A stretch of 64,000 bases of DNA from Rhizobium sp. WYCCWR10014. GTDB taxonomy: Bacteria > Pseudomonadota > Alphaproteobacteria > Rhizobiales > Rhizobiaceae. Below, piece after piece: positions 28,284 through 38,075 of the stretch. The position numbers were made by a program, and so were the translations under genes. The stretch is taken from positions 209,570 through 273,569 of the forward strand of contig NZ_LXFU01000027.1 of NCBI RefSeq assembly GCF_001657485.1, given 5' to 3'. A model generated the notes under the pieces. The model did not search any database. It was given only the letters and a program-made list of their open reading frames with translations, and was not told the origin of the DNA. Every line of letters starts with the position of its first letter. The stretch's first letter is position 1.

Positions 28284-28898
28284 TTAGACGCCCTGCCCGG
28301 GCTTGACCGAAACCACCTCGACGGCGGTGGCGGGCGTGCGGGCAACTTGCCTCGGAATATTCTGCCGCTTGATGTTGGTGCGATGCCGCAGCGTCAGCAC
28401 GATCGCGCCGATCATGGCGACCAGCAGCACCAGACCGGCGATCTGGAAGAAATAGACGTAGTTGGTGTAGAGCACGTCGCCGAGAGCGGCGGTATTGGTG
28501 CGCTCGCTCAGCGCCGGGATCGGCATGGCGACTGATTTGGCGATCTCCGGCGAGATGACGCTGCCGCCGATGACGACGATCAGTTCGGCTGCGAGGATCA
28601 CCCCGATCAGCCCGCCGATCGGCGCATATTCTAGAACGCCGGCCCTCAGTTCGGTGAAGTCGATATCGAGCATCATCACCACGAAGAGGAAGAGGACGGC
28701 GACGGCGCCGACATAGACGACAAGCAGGATCATCGCCAGGAATTCGGCACCGAGCAGCAGGAAGAGGCCGGCCGCATTGAAGAACACCAGGATCAGAAAC
28801 AGAACCGAGTGAACCGGGTTCTTCGCCCAGATGACCATGAACGCCGACGCCACCGCGACAAAGGCGAAAAGATAGAAAAATAGAGCCTGCAGACCCAT
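28284..28898 (-). CDS. nuoJ: NADH-quinone oxidoreductase subunit J
   Basis: A 204-aa membrane subunit with five helices. The conserved third-helix pattern [20 protein letters not shown] (about 58-77) includes the pi-bulge region that couples quinone reduction to proton pumping. The ATG at 28898 (MGLQALFF) is chosen over an in-frame extension to 29021, which would start in the nuoI-nuoJ spacer with low-complexity residues. Confidence 0.94.
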   Translation of the reverse strand: MGLQALFFYLFAFVAVASAFMVIWAKNPVHSVLFLILVFFNAAGLFLLLGAEFLAMILLVVYVGAVAVLFLFVVMMLDIDFTELRAGVLEYAPIGGLIGVILAAELIVVIGGSVISPEIAKSVAMPIPALSERTNTAALGDVLYTNYVYFFQIAGLVLLVAMIGAIVLTLRHRTNIKRQNIPRQVARTPATAVEVVSVKPGQGV

Positions 28899-29042
28899 GT
28901 TGGTGCCTTTTTCATCTTCCCCCGGGCAGCCGGGAGTTTCCCTGCCCGATGGAGCTCTCCCTGGCGTTAACCGGAAAAGCTCCTGTGCATATTGACCGCG
29001 ACAGGAGCAACTGCGCTCCACCGCGGCATTTCAAAATCTCAA

Positions 29043-29534
29043 TCAGCGGTACGGCGAGTCGATCGCGATGTTGCGGGCGATTTCGCGCTCCCACCGGTCT
29101 CCGTTATCCAGAAGCCGCGCCTTGTCGAAGTAGAGCTCTTCGCGGGTTTCCGTCGCAAATTCGAAATTCGGGCCTTCGACGATCGCGTCGACCGGGCAGG
29201 CTTCCTGGCAGAAGCCGCAATAGATGCACTTCACCATGTCGATGTCGTAGCGCACCGTGCGGCGCGTGCCGTCGTTGCGGCGCGGGCCGGCCTCGATGGT
29301 GATCGCCTGAGCAGGACAGATCGCCTCGCAGAGCTTGCAGGCGATGCAGCGTTCCTCGCCATTCGGATAACGGCGCAAAGCATGCTCGCCGCGGAAACGC
29401 GGGGAGACCGGACCCTTTTCGAAGGGATAGTTGATCGTCGCCTTCTGGCGGAAGAAATAGCGCATCGACAGAAAGAACGCGCCGACGAATTCCTTGAGAA
29501 ACAGCGAGCTGATGGAGCCGGATAAGCTTGCCAT
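29043..29534 (-). CDS. nuoI: NADH-quinone oxidoreductase subunit I
   Basis: The 163-aa ferredoxin-like subunit carries two [4Fe-4S] clusters (N6a and N6b) through [12 protein letters not shown] and [12 protein letters not shown], around residues 60-75 and 100-115. It passes electrons toward NuoB. The N-terminal amphipathic helix contacts the membrane. GGAGG six bases before the ATG at 29534 fixes the start. Confidence 0.95.
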   Translation of the reverse strand: MASLSGSISSLFLKEFVGAFFLSMRYFFRQKATINYPFEKGPVSPRFRGEHALRRYPNGEERCIACKLCEAICPAQAITIEAGPRRNDGTRRTVRYDIDMVKCIYCGFCQEACPVDAIVEGPNFEFATETREELYFDKARLLDNGDRWEREIARNIAIDSPYR

Positions 29535-29574
29535 CTTCAACCTCCAATTTTGCCGAAAACGAGAGTGGGCACCA

Positions 29575-30618
29575 TCATGCCCAACCCATCAGTTTCAGCA
29601 CGAATGCAACGATGACGACCATGGCGAGCGACAGCGGCAGGAAGACCTTCCAGCCGAGGCGCATGAGCTGGTCGTAGCGGTAGCGCGGAACGAAGGCCTT
29701 GACCATCGCGAACATGAAGAACACCAGGCAGGCCTTCAGTGTAAACCAGATGATGCCTGGGACCCAGCTGAGGATCCAGATATCGACCGGGGGCAGCCAG
29801 CCGCCGAGGAAGAGGATCGTCGTCAGCGCGCACATCAGGCAGACGGCCGCATATTCGCCGAGCATGAACATCATGTATGGCGACGAGCCGTATTCGACCA
29901 TGAAGCCGGCGACGAGTTCCGATTCGGCTTCCGGAAGGTCGAAGGGCGGGCGGTTCGTTTCGGCGAGCGCCGAAATGAAGAAGATGATGAACATCGGGAA
30001 CAGCGACAGCCAGTGCCAGTCGAGGAACGACGCCGGCAGGCCGAGCATGGTGCCGAGGCCGGTATGCTGCGCATTGACGATATCGGTCAGATTCAGCGAG
30101 CCGACGCAGAGAAGCACGGTGACGATGACAAAGCCGATCGAGACTTCATAGGACACCATCTGCGCCGCCGAGCGCAGCGCGCCGAGGAACGGATACTTCG
30201 AGTTCGAAGCCCAGCCGCCCATGATGATGCCGTAAACCTCGAGCGAGGAAATCGCGAAAATATAAAGGATGCCGACATTGATGTTGGCGATCACCCATCC
30301 GTCGGCCAGCGGCACGACCGCCCAGGTCGACAGCGCAAGAAGCACCGTCACCAGCGGGGCAAGCAGGAACACCGCCTTGTTGGCGCCGGCCGGAATAATC
30401 GGCTCCTTGAAGACGAACTTCAAAAGATCGGCGAAGGACTGGAACAGGCCGAAGGGACCGACGACGTTCGGGCCGCGGCGCAGCTGCACGGCCGCCCAGA
30501 TCTTGCGGTCGGCCAGCAGCACGTAGGCGATGAAGACGAGCAGGCAGACGAGAAGCAGCAGCGACTGACCGATCATGATGATCGCCGGCCAGACATAGGT
30601 CGAAAAGAAAGAATCCAT
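29575..30618 (-). CDS. nuoH: NADH-quinone oxidoreductase subunit H
   Basis: The 347-aa membrane subunit has about eight helices and forms the quinone tunnel. Conserved loops include [30 protein letters not shown] sequence (about 42-67), [23 protein letters not shown] (about 210-232) and [13 protein letters not shown] near the C-terminus. It connects the hydrophilic and membrane arms. Confidence 0.96.
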   Translation of the reverse strand: MDSFFSTYVWPAIIMIGQSLLLLVCLLVFIAYVLLADRKIWAAVQLRRGPNVVGPFGLFQSFADLLKFVFKEPIIPAGANKAVFLLAPLVTVLLALSTWAVVPLADGWVIANINVGILYIFAISSLEVYGIIMGGWASNSKYPFLGALRSAAQMVSYEVSIGFVIVTVLLCVGSLNLTDIVNAQHTGLGTMLGLPASFLDWHWLSLFPMFIIFFISALAETNRPPFDLPEAESELVAGFMVEYGSSPYMMFMLGEYAAVCLMCALTTILFLGGWLPPVDIWILSWVPGIIWFTLKACLVFFMFAMVKAFVPRYRYDQLMRLGWKVFLPLSLAMVVIVAFVLKLMGWA

Positions 30619-30630
30619 AGTCCCCTGCCC

Positions 30631-32712
30631 TTACTCTGCCGCGACTTTGAAGTTGTTGCGGGCCAATGCCGAGCACTCCGCCATGACAGCCGAGGCACGC
30701 GCTATCGGGTTCGTCAAATAGAAGTCTTTCACCGGCGACGCAAACCCGGATTTGTTCATCTTGCCGGCTTTTTTCGCAACTGCGGCAATTTGGGCGCTAT
30801 CGCTTTCGGCGATCTCGTCGATGGCAGCGAAATGCGGGAAAGCGGCATAGAGCCGGACACGCAATTCGCTGAGCGAATCGAAGGGAAGCTTCTTGCCGAG
30901 CACGTCGGAAAGGGCGCGGATGATCGCCCAGTCCTCGCGGGCATCACCCGGCGCAAAGCCTGCGCGGTTGCCCATCTGAACGCGGCCTTCGGTGTTGACC
31001 CAGGTGCCGGACTTTTCGGTATAGGCTGCGGCCGGCAGGATGACGTCGGCATGGTGCGCGCCGTTATCGCCATGCGAGCCGATATAGACGGTGAGCTTGG
31101 CCTTCTTGGTGGTGAAGTCGAGTTCGTCTGCACCGAGCAGGAAGAGCACGTCCATCGCCGTCAGCATCTCGGCAGCATTGACGCCCTTGGCGCCCGGCAC
31201 GAAGCCGAGGTCGAGGCCGCCGACGCGCGACGCTGCGGTATGGAGGACGGCGAAGCCGTTCCAGCCTTCGGCGACAGCACCAACCGAACCGGCGAGCTTT
31301 GCAGCACTGGCGAGAACGCCGGCGCCGTCGGTGCGCGACAGGGCGCCCTGGCCAATGATGATCATCGGCTTGGCGGCATTCTTCAGCACGTCCGCAAAGG
31401 CGTGGGTGCCGTCGACCAGATCCTTCAGTGTGTCGGGACCGCCGCCGAGATAGTCATAGCTGTAGCGCAGTTCACCCGGCTCGCCGATCACGCCGATCGG
31501 GAACTTGCCGCGGCGCCAGCGCTTGCGGATGCGGGCGTTGAGGATGGCTGCCTCGAAGCGCGGATTGGCGCCGATGATCAGCAGCGCGTCGGCCTGGTCG
31601 ATGCCCGCAATGGTCGGGTTGAAGAGATAGCTTGCACGGCCCAGCGACGGATCGAGTGCCGCCCCATCCTGGCGACAGTCGAGATTGGTTGAGCCCAACG
31701 ACTTCACCAGTTCGGAGAGCGCATACATTTCCTCGACGGAAGCGAGGTCGCCAGCGATCGCGCCGATCTTGTCGCCCGAGGTGGCGCCGACGGCGGCCTT
31801 GATGGCGCCAAAGGCTTCGGCCCAGGTAGCGGGCTGCAGGCGGCCGTCGCGGCGAACATAAGGCCGGTCGAGGCGCTGGGTCTTCAGACCGTCCCAGATG
31901 AAGCGGCTCTTGTCGGAAATCCACTCCTCATTGATCGTCTCATTGACGCGCGGCAGGATGCGCATGACTTCGCGGCCGCGGGTGTCGACGCGGATCGCCG
32001 AACCGACGGCATCCATGACGTCGATCGATTCGGTCTTGTTCAGCTCCCATGGGCGCGCGGTGAAGGCGAAGGGCTTCGAGGTGAGCGCACCGACCGGGCA
32101 AAGGTCGACGACGTTGCCCTGCAGCTCGGAGGTCATCGCCTGCTCGAGATAGGTGGTGATCTCGGCATCCTCACCGCGGCCGATCAGGCCGAGTTCGGAA
32201 ATGCCGGCGACCTCGGTGGTGAAGCGGACGCAGCGCGTGCAGTGGATGCAGCGGTTCATCACCGTCTTGACGAGCGGGCCAATATACTTGTCCTCGACGG
32301 CGCGCTTGTCTTCCTGATAGCGCGAGGTGTCGATGCCGAAGGCCATCGCCTGGTCCTGCAGGTCGCATTCGCCGCCCTGGTCGCAGATCGGGCAATCGAG
32401 CGGATGGTTGATCAGCAGGAATTCCATCACGCCTTCGCGGGCCTTCTTGACCATCGGCGTGTTGGTGAAGACCTCAGGCAGTTCGCCGTTCGGGCCGCCG
32501 CGGATGTCGCGCACGCTCATGGCGCAGGAAGCCTGCGGCTTCGGCGGGCCGCCCTTCACCTCGACGAGGCACATGCGGCAATTGCCGGCAACCGACAGGC
32601 GCTCGTGGAAGCAGAAGCGCGGAACCTCGGCACCGGCATCCTCGCACGCCTGCAATAGCGTGAAATGATCCGGAACTTCGATCTCGTTGCCGTCAATCCT
32701 CAGTTTTGCCAT
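30631..32712 (-). CDS. nuoG: NADH-quinone oxidoreductase subunit G
   Basis: The 693-aa hydrophilic subunit has an N-terminal [2Fe-2S] ferredoxin domain (C34, C45, C48 region, CFHERLSVAGNCRMC), a His/Cys [4Fe-4S] site in HPLDCPICDQGGECDLQD, another [4Fe-4S] site in RCIHCTRCVRF, and a molybdopterin-oxidoreductase-like domain without cofactor. It relays electrons from NuoF/E. It lies 220 nt downstream of the inserted HhH protein gene. Confidence 0.96.
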   Translation of the reverse strand: MAKLRIDGNEIEVPDHFTLLQACEDAGAEVPRFCFHERLSVAGNCRMCLVEVKGGPPKPQASCAMSVRDIRGGPNGELPEVFTNTPMVKKAREGVMEFLLINHPLDCPICDQGGECDLQDQAMAFGIDTSRYQEDKRAVEDKYIGPLVKTVMNRCIHCTRCVRFTTEVAGISELGLIGRGEDAEITTYLEQAMTSELQGNVVDLCPVGALTSKPFAFTARPWELNKTESIDVMDAVGSAIRVDTRGREVMRILPRVNETINEEWISDKSRFIWDGLKTQRLDRPYVRRDGRLQPATWAEAFGAIKAAVGATSGDKIGAIAGDLASVEEMYALSELVKSLGSTNLDCRQDGAALDPSLGRASYLFNPTIAGIDQADALLIIGANPRFEAAILNARIRKRWRRGKFPIGVIGEPGELRYSYDYLGGGPDTLKDLVDGTHAFADVLKNAAKPMIIIGQGALSRTDGAGVLASAAKLAGSVGAVAEGWNGFAVLHTAASRVGGLDLGFVPGAKGVNAAEMLTAMDVLFLLGADELDFTTKKAKLTVYIGSHGDNGAHHADVILPAAAYTEKSGTWVNTEGRVQMGNRAGFAPGDAREDWAIIRALSDVLGKKLPFDSLSELRVRLYAAFPHFAAIDEIAESDSAQIAAVAKKAGKMNKSGFASPVKDFYLTNPIARASAVMAECSALARNNFKVAAE

Positions 32713-32931
32713 CGTCGCTCAGTCCTGTTTCCCGTTTGCCTGATGACGGCAAACAAACCTATTTTTTGCAGCACTCTCATTGCCAAGCCGGATCTTTCGT
32801 CCTGCCGACATCTGATGTCGCCCAAATTCTCTATCGCGCGTCCCAGACCCGGAACCCGCACCGGCATCTCGAGGCCCCCGCCCGTCCGCCGATCTGCCCA
32901 TCTTTCCGGCCGATTGACACAGCCGGACAGT

Positions 32932-33612
32932 TCATTTCCTTCTGCGGCCCCGCCCTGCCAGAACTTTGGCCTGACCGGTCCAGTCGTCACGGCCGATGCG
33001 GCCGCTGAAGCCGAGCTCGGCGTCGAACCGGGCGATCTCCTCGTCGGTCCAGGCGGCGATCTCGGCGAAGCTGCGAATGCCCTTGGCATTCAGCACCTGC
33101 TCCAGCTTCGGGCCGATGCCGGTGATCAGCTTGAGATCGTCGGTCTTCCCCCGCGCAACCGATTTTGCCTTCACGGTCGGTTTTGGCAGGCTGGCCTTCG
33201 TTTGGCTGGCTAGCGTCGGCTCGCTGACCGGCTTGACGACCGTCAGTCTCGGTCCTGCCTTCTTTTCGGCCGGCGGCTTGGTGAACGCCTTCACGATCGG
33301 GCCAATATTCTCCGGCCGGATATCGACATCGGGCTTCAGTTCGTCCGGCGGCGTGTCATCGAGGGCGGCAGCGACCTTGCCGGTCGTTTCCAGGGCGCTC
33401 TGCCAGGCGCCGAAGAAAGCACCAGCCATTTGAGTCGAGAAACCGAAGCCAATCGCCGTTGCGGCGGCAAAGGCTGCAGCGGGATGCGCCATCAGCGGAT
33501 GCACGGGCATCGCCTGTGCATTTTCAAGCATCTCGGCAGCAAGACGGCCGAAACCAGCCGCGAAATCGGCGACTTCTTCGTTTTTCCTACCCTTGGATGC
33601 ATTGTTCGCCAT
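32932..33612 (-). CDS. Helix-hairpin-helix protein inserted between nuoF and nuoG
   Basis: A 226-aa protein not part of the 14 core complex I subunits. Residues 1-90 include a small hydrophobic Ala-rich stretch (about 44-68), like an amphipathic or membrane-touching helix. Residues 100-158 are a Lys/Pro-rich linker. Residues 159-219 form a helix-hairpin-helix domain (LITGIGPKLEQVLNAKGI...). The same domain ends NuoE in this operon; I count 33 identities in 61 positions. The ATG lies 2 bases after the nuoF TAA. Similar genes occur in nuo clusters of other Rhizobiales, but the role is not established. DNA binding is unlikely in this context; docking or assembly of the NADH module is an inference. 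Confidence 0.75.
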   Translation of the reverse strand: MANNASKGRKNEEVADFAAGFGRLAAEMLENAQAMPVHPLMAHPAAAFAAATAIGFGFSTQMAGAFFGAWQSALETTGKVAAALDDTPPDELKPDVDIRPENIGPIVKAFTKPPAEKKAGPRLTVVKPVSEPTLASQTKASLPKPTVKAKSVARGKTDDLKLITGIGPKLEQVLNAKGIRSFAEIAAWTDEEIARFDAELGFSGRIGRDDWTGQAKVLAGRGRRRK

Positions 33613-33614
33613 GA

Positions 33615-34919
33615 TTATTCAGCCGCCTCCAGAACCGCGCCGTGATCAAGCGCGCTCGCCGTATACTGGTCGATGCGCTTTTCGATCTCCGGACGGAAAT
33701 TACGGATCAGACCCTGCACCGGCCATGCGGCGGCGTCGCCGAGCGCGCAGATGGTGTGGCCTTCGATCTGCTTCGTCACCTGGAACAGCATGTCGATTTC
33801 GCGCTTCTGGGCATTGCCCTTTGCCATGCGCTCCATCACGCGCCACATCCAGCCCGTGCCTTCGCGGCAGGGCGTGCACTGGCCGCAGCTCTCATGCTTG
33901 AAGAAGGCGGAGATACGGGCGATCGCCTTGATGACGTCGGTGGACTTGTCCATGACGATCGCGGCAGCCGTGCCGAAGGACGAGCCGACGCCGCGAAGGC
34001 CGTCGAAATCCATCGGGCAGTCGATGATGTCCTTGGCCGGAACGATCGGGCAGGATGCGCCGCCCGGAATGACGGCAAGCAGGTTGTCCCAGCCGCCGCG
34101 AATGCCGCCGGCATGGCGGTCGACCAGTTCGCGGAAGGTGATGCCCATTTCCTCTTCGACCGTGCACGGCTTGTTGACGTGGCCGGAGAGCATGAACAGC
34201 TTGGTGCCAACATTGTTCGGACGGCCGATGGCCGAGAACCAGCCGGCGCCGCGGCGCAGGATCGTCGGCGCCACAGCGATCGATTCAACATTGTTGACCG
34301 TCGTCGGGCAGCCATAGAGGCCCATGTTGGCCGGGAATGGCGGCTTCAGGCGCGGCTGGCCCTTCTTGCCTTCGAGGCTTTCGAGCAGCGCGGTTTCTTC
34401 ACCGCAAATATAGGCGCCGGCGCCGTGATGGACGAAGATGTCCATGTCCCAGCCGAGCTTGTTGTTCTTGCCGAGCAGGCCATAATCATAGCATTCGTCG
34501 ATCGCCGCCTGCAGCGCTTCGCGCTCGCGAATATATTCGCCGCGCACATAAATGTAGGCCGCATTGGCGCCCATCGCGAAGCTCGCAACGACGCAGCCTT
34601 CAATCAGCGTATGCGGATCGTGGCGCATGATGTCGCGGTCTTTGCAGGTGCCCGGCTCCGATTCGTCGGCGTTGACGACGAGGTAGTGCGGACGGCCGTC
34701 GCTTTCCTTCGGCATGAAGGACCATTTGAGGCCCGTGGGGAAGCCGGCGCCGCCGCGACCACGGAGGCCAGACGCCTTCATCTCGTTGATGATCCAGTCG
34801 CGGCCCTTTTCGAGGATCTGCTTGGTGCCGTCCCAGTGGCCGCGGCTCATCGCGCCCTTCAGGGACTTGTCCTTGAGGCCGTAGATGTTGGTAAAGATGC
34901 GGTCTTTATCTTGTAACAT
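33615..34919 (-). CDS. nuoF: NADH-quinone oxidoreductase subunit F
   Basis: The 434-aa NADH-binding subunit has the FMN/NADH glycine motif [16 protein letters not shown] (about 53-68) and the [4Fe-4S] site [11 protein letters not shown] (about 347-357). It oxidises NADH and feeds electrons to the chain. It sits 10 nt after nuoE. Confidence 0.97.
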   Translation of the reverse strand: MLQDKDRIFTNIYGLKDKSLKGAMSRGHWDGTKQILEKGRDWIINEMKASGLRGRGGAGFPTGLKWSFMPKESDGRPHYLVVNADESEPGTCKDRDIMRHDPHTLIEGCVVASFAMGANAAYIYVRGEYIREREALQAAIDECYDYGLLGKNNKLGWDMDIFVHHGAGAYICGEETALLESLEGKKGQPRLKPPFPANMGLYGCPTTVNNVESIAVAPTILRRGAGWFSAIGRPNNVGTKLFMLSGHVNKPCTVEEEMGITFRELVDRHAGGIRGGWDNLLAVIPGGASCPIVPAKDIIDCPMDFDGLRGVGSSFGTAAAIVMDKSTDVIKAIARISAFFKHESCGQCTPCREGTGWMWRVMERMAKGNAQKREIDMLFQVTKQIEGHTICALGDAAAWPVQGLIRNFRPEIEKRIDQYTASALDHGAVLEAAE

Positions 34920-34929
34920 GCTTCACCTC

Positions 34930-36096
34930 TTACCGCGGCTTCTTGCCGAAGACCTTGATATATTCCGCTTCCCCGCCCTTGGCGAGCGCCTTGGCCTGCT
35001 TGACCCAGTCATCGCGCTCGATGCGGCCGCGGAAGTTCAGATAGCCGTCGACCCATTCGCGTTCGGCCTTCTTCCAGCCTGCGACCTGCGCGAAGGTGAA
35101 GATGCCGATTTCGTTCAATGTCGCCTCGATCTTCGGGCCGACACCCGAGATCATCTTCAGATCATCCGGTGCGGCGGGCTTTTCGACGCCGGCCGGACGG
35201 TTCTTGTCGGTCAGGGCAGGCTTTGCCGCCGGGGCAGCTTCAGCCTTGACGGCAGCCTTCGGCGCCGGTTCGGCGGCCGCAGTGCCTGATATCGGCTGCT
35301 GCTCGGCAGCCTTGGCGTTTTTCGCAGCCGCCTTCGGCGCCGTTGCCGGCGTCTTCAGGGCAGCATTGGTCTCGGCATCGGTGCTCTTCGGGCGGGCGGC
35401 CTCGGAGGGCGGAACCGGCGCGGCGTCGACTGGAGCCGACACGGCTTCGGCATCGGCCTTCTTGGCGCGCGTCCTTGCCTTCGGCTCTTCGGTCGTGAGC
35501 GAGGTCGGGCCGCCTTCAGGCGCCGAAAACACCCGGTCGATCTGGGTGCCGGGCTTGATGCTGGCGCCATTGCCGGCGGCAAAAACGTCGATAATCTCTT
35601 CGAGACGCTGGGGCGTCAGATCCTCATAGGTGTCCTTGCCGATCATCACCATCGGCGCATTGACGCAGGCCCCGAGACATTCGACCTCTTCCCAGGACAG
35701 CGTGCCTTCGGCATTGCGCTCGAGGGCATGGGCATGGATCTTGCTCTTGCAGACCGACATCAGCGCTTCCGAGCCGCGCAGCATGCAGGGCGTCGTGCCG
35801 CAGACCTGGACATGGGCGCGGGTACCAACCGGATGCAGCTGGAACTGCGTATAGAAGGTCGCGACCTCGAGCACGCGGATATAGGCCATATCAAGCATGT
35901 CGGCGATCTTTTCGATCGCCGCGCGCGTGACCCAGCCGTCCTGCTCCTGCGCCCGCATCAACAGCGGGATGACCGCCGATTGCTGGCGGCCGGCGGGGTA
36001 TTTCTGGATCGTCTTGTCCGCCCAGATCGCATTGTCATCGCTGAAGGCGAATGCGGCAGGCTGGAATTGATCTTCGGCTAATCGACGAACGGACAT
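34930..36096 (-). CDS. nuoE: NADH-quinone oxidoreductase subunit E with C-terminal HhH extension
   Basis: Residues 1-190 form the normal thioredoxin-like [2Fe-2S] subunit, with cluster cysteines in CGTTPCMLRG and CLGACVNAP. The protein is 388 aa against about 160-240 aa in most bacteria. The extra part is an Ala/Pro/Lys-rich linker (about 195-310) and a helix-hairpin-helix domain (312-372, MISGVGPKIEATLNEIGI). That domain is shared with the 226-aa protein at 32932. The extension is in frame and has no internal stop codon, so it is real. It probably occurs across Rhizobiales. Confidence 0.95.
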   Translation of the reverse strand: MSVRRLAEDQFQPAAFAFSDDNAIWADKTIQKYPAGRQQSAVIPLLMRAQEQDGWVTRAAIEKIADMLDMAYIRVLEVATFYTQFQLHPVGTRAHVQVCGTTPCMLRGSEALMSVCKSKIHAHALERNAEGTLSWEEVECLGACVNAPMVMIGKDTYEDLTPQRLEEIIDVFAAGNGASIKPGTQIDRVFSAPEGGPTSLTTEEPKARTRAKKADAEAVSAPVDAAPVPPSEAARPKSTDAETNAALKTPATAPKAAAKNAKAAEQQPISGTAAAEPAPKAAVKAEAAPAAKPALTDKNRPAGVEKPAAPDDLKMISGVGPKIEATLNEIGIFTFAQVAGWKKAEREWVDGYLNFRGRIERDDWVKQAKALAKGGEAEYIKVFGKKPR

Positions 36097-36112
36097 TCTT
36101 TCTCACGCCTTG

Positions 36113-36385
36113 TCAGTTTAGGGTTCCACACCGCGAAGCGGTCAAAGACTGCATTTCGCAGGCATAGGCCGACTGGTCTTTTTGCATAAACACTACGAAT
36201 TTGCTGCCGTTCGGAATGGCAGCCTTGATCTGATAGCCCTTGGACAAAAGCTCGCCCATGGACGATTGCTGCGTCGGCGGCGTCTCTTCCTTATGGCCCA
36301 GCGGCGTGCCGAGGCTATCGGACTCCTGAGCCAAAACCCCGGATGCCGAAAGAAGGATTGCAACGGCCAGCGGCAGAAGCTGCAT
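36113..36385 (-). CDS. Small exported protein inside the nuo operon
   Basis: The 90-aa product has an N-terminal signal peptide (hydrophobic about 2-17, ALAQ-like cleavage near 19-20) and a mature part of about 70 residues with two cysteines near the end (C78 and C86 by my count) that could pair in the periplasm. ATG 36385 overlaps the nuoD stop codon by one base, so it is translationally coupled to nuoD. It stops 16 bases before nuoE. I do not recognise the family. Position suggests a periplasmic accessory to complex I, or a passenger. Confidence 0.7.
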   Translation of the reverse strand: MQLLPLAVAILLSASGVLAQESDSLGTPLGHKEETPPTQQSSMGELLSKGYQIKAAIPNGSKFVVFMQKDQSAYACEMQSLTASRCGTLN

Positions 36386-37575
36386 CAGCGGTCCACCTCG
36401 CCGAAGACGATGTCGAGCGAGCCGAGCACTGCCGCGACGTCGGCAAGCTGGTGGCCGCGGCACATGAAGTCCATCGCCTGCAGATGGGCATAACCCGGGG
36501 CGCGGATCTTACAGCGATAGGGCTTGTTGGTGCCGTCGGAGACCAGATAGACGCCGAACTCACCCTTCGGCGCCTCGACGGCGGCGTAAACCTCGCCGGC
36601 CGGCACGTGGTAGCCTTCGGTATAGAGCTTGAAGTGGTGGATCAGCGCTTCCATCGAGCGCTTCATTTCGCCGCGCTTCGGCGGCACGACCTTGCCGTCG
36701 ATCGACGAGAAGGGACCGGTCTTCGCATCCGAGAGCAGGCGGTTGACGCATTGCTTCATGATGCGGACCGACTCGCGCATCTCGATCATGCGGATCAGAT
36801 AGCGGTCGTAGTTGTCGCCATTCTTGCCGATCGGAATGTCGAATTCTAGATCGGAATAACATTCATAGGGCTGGGCGCGACGCAAATCCCAGGCCGCACC
36901 CGAACCGCGCACCATGACGCCGGAGAAGCCCCAAGCCCAGCATTCCTCCAGCGAGACGACGCCGATATCGACGTTGCGCTGCTTGAAGATACGGTTGCCG
37001 GTCAACAGGTTGTCGATGTCGTCCAGCGCCTTCAGGAACGGGTCGCACCAGGCGCCGATATCCTGCACGAGCTGTTCGGGCAGGTCCTGGTGGACGCCAC
37101 CCGGACGGAAATAGGCGGCGTGCATGCGTGAGCCGCTGGCGCGCTCGTAGAACACCATCAGCTTTTCACGCTCTTCGAAGCCCCAGAGCGGCGGCGTCAG
37201 CGCGCCGACGTCCATGGCCTGCGTCGTGACGTTCAGAAGGTGCGAGAGGATACGGCCGATTTCCGAATAGAGAACGCGGATCAGCTGGCCGCGAATCGGG
37301 ATCTCGATACCGAGCAGCCTTTCGACGGCCATCGCATAGGCATGTTCCTGGTTCATCGGCGCGACGTAGTCGAGACGATCGAAATAGGGCACGGCCTGAA
37401 GATAGGTCTTGGTCTCGATCAGCTTCTCGGTGCCGCGATGCAAAAGGCCGATATGCGGATCGACCCGCTCCACAATTTCGCCGTCAAGCTCCAGGACAAG
37501 ACGAAGAACGCCGTGCGCCGCCGGATGCTGCGGTCCGAAGTTGATGTTGAAGTTGCGGACGTTATGTTCGGTCAT
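36385..37575 (-). CDS. nuoD: NADH-quinone oxidoreductase subunit D
   Basis: The 396-aa 49-kDa-type subunit lines the quinone pocket with NuoB. It contains [13 protein letters not shown] near the N-terminus (histidines that approach quinone), [12 protein letters not shown] and the conserved C-terminal DIVFGEVDR. The ATG at 37575 is chosen because GGAGCG lies upstream and the common start is MTEHNVRNF. NuoC and NuoD are separate genes here, unlike the fused NuoCD of enterics. Confidence 0.96.
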   Translation of the reverse strand: MTEHNVRNFNINFGPQHPAAHGVLRLVLELDGEIVERVDPHIGLLHRGTEKLIETKTYLQAVPYFDRLDYVAPMNQEHAYAMAVERLLGIEIPIRGQLIRVLYSEIGRILSHLLNVTTQAMDVGALTPPLWGFEEREKLMVFYERASGSRMHAAYFRPGGVHQDLPEQLVQDIGAWCDPFLKALDDIDNLLTGNRIFKQRNVDIGVVSLEECWAWGFSGVMVRGSGAAWDLRRAQPYECYSDLEFDIPIGKNGDNYDRYLIRMIEMRESVRIMKQCVNRLLSDAKTGPFSSIDGKVVPPKRGEMKRSMEALIHHFKLYTEGYHVPAGEVYAAVEAPKGEFGVYLVSDGTNKPYRCKIRAPGYAHLQAMDFMCRGHQLADVAAVLGSLDIVFGEVDR

Positions 37576-37594
37576 TTGCAACGCGCTCCGCTAT

Positions 37595-37629
37595 TGCAGG
37601 CATAAGCCAATGGGCAATAGGCAATAGTG
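37595..37629 (+). repeat. Degenerate heptad repeats downstream of the four-helix-bundle gene
   Basis: Units related to GGCAATA (as in GGGCAATAGGCAATAGTG) recur with a 7-base period. The complementary series TACTGCC is found on the far side of the gene at 38033-38071, so the gene is flanked by inverted heptad arrays. Confidence 0.55.
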
Positions 37630-37635
37630 TAGTTT

Positions 37636-38022
37636 TCAGTTCTCATGTTCGTTCCGTCCATCTTGCAGGCGACGAATGAGCGACCACAGCATCTTTCCCA
37701 CTTCTGCGATCAAGGAAAGCGCCAACTGGGTTTGTGACACCGTGACAATTCCTACTCGTGCCGAGAGTATCAGATGCGTTTCCAACTCCTTCAGAGACCC
37801 TTGGGCAATTTTCAAGTGGTGCACGTAGGCACCCGTTGACTCGCGTCCGTAACCTTCCGCGATGTTTGCTGCAATGGATGCTGCCGAACGTCTTACCTGG
37901 GAGGCAAGGCCATAAATTTCCTCTTTTGGAAATTCCTTTGTGAGGCCGTAACATTCAACCGCAAGATCCATGGAGCGCTGCCACACCTTAAGATCCTGAT
38001 AGGAATTAATCGCCGTTGCCAT
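37636..38022 (-). CDS. Four-helix-bundle protein (23S rRNA intervening-sequence type) inside nuo
   Basis: The 128-aa product matches the four-helix-bundle / S23 family: SYQDLKVWQRSMDLAVECYGLTKEFPKEEIYGLASQVRRSAASI at the N-terminus and IAEGYGRES...HHLKIAQGSLKELETHL in the middle. Members are encoded in rRNA intervening sequences or scattered as stand-alone genes; the biochemical role is uncertain. It interrupts the colinear order between nuoC and nuoD and lies in the same direction. Its AGGGAG site is unusually close to the ATG. Degenerate heptad repeats flank it on both sides in inverted orientation, suggesting insertion as a unit. Confidence 0.85.
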   Translation of the reverse strand: MATAINSYQDLKVWQRSMDLAVECYGLTKEFPKEEIYGLASQVRRSAASIAANIAEGYGRESTGAYVHHLKIAQGSLKELETHLILSARVGIVTVSQTQLALSLIAEVGKMLWSLIRRLQDGRNEHEN

Positions 38023-38032
38023 TCTCCCTTGT

Positions 38033-38075
38033 CACTACTGCCTGCTGGCTTCTGCCTGATGCCTAAGACTACTGC
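38033..38075 (+). repeat. Degenerate heptad repeats upstream of the four-helix-bundle gene
   Basis: Successive 7-base units related to TACTGCC (TACTGCC, TGCTGGC, TTCTGCC, TGATGCC) fill the space between the nuoC stop codon and the inserted gene. The last unit overlaps the nuoC TAG. Confidence 0.55.
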
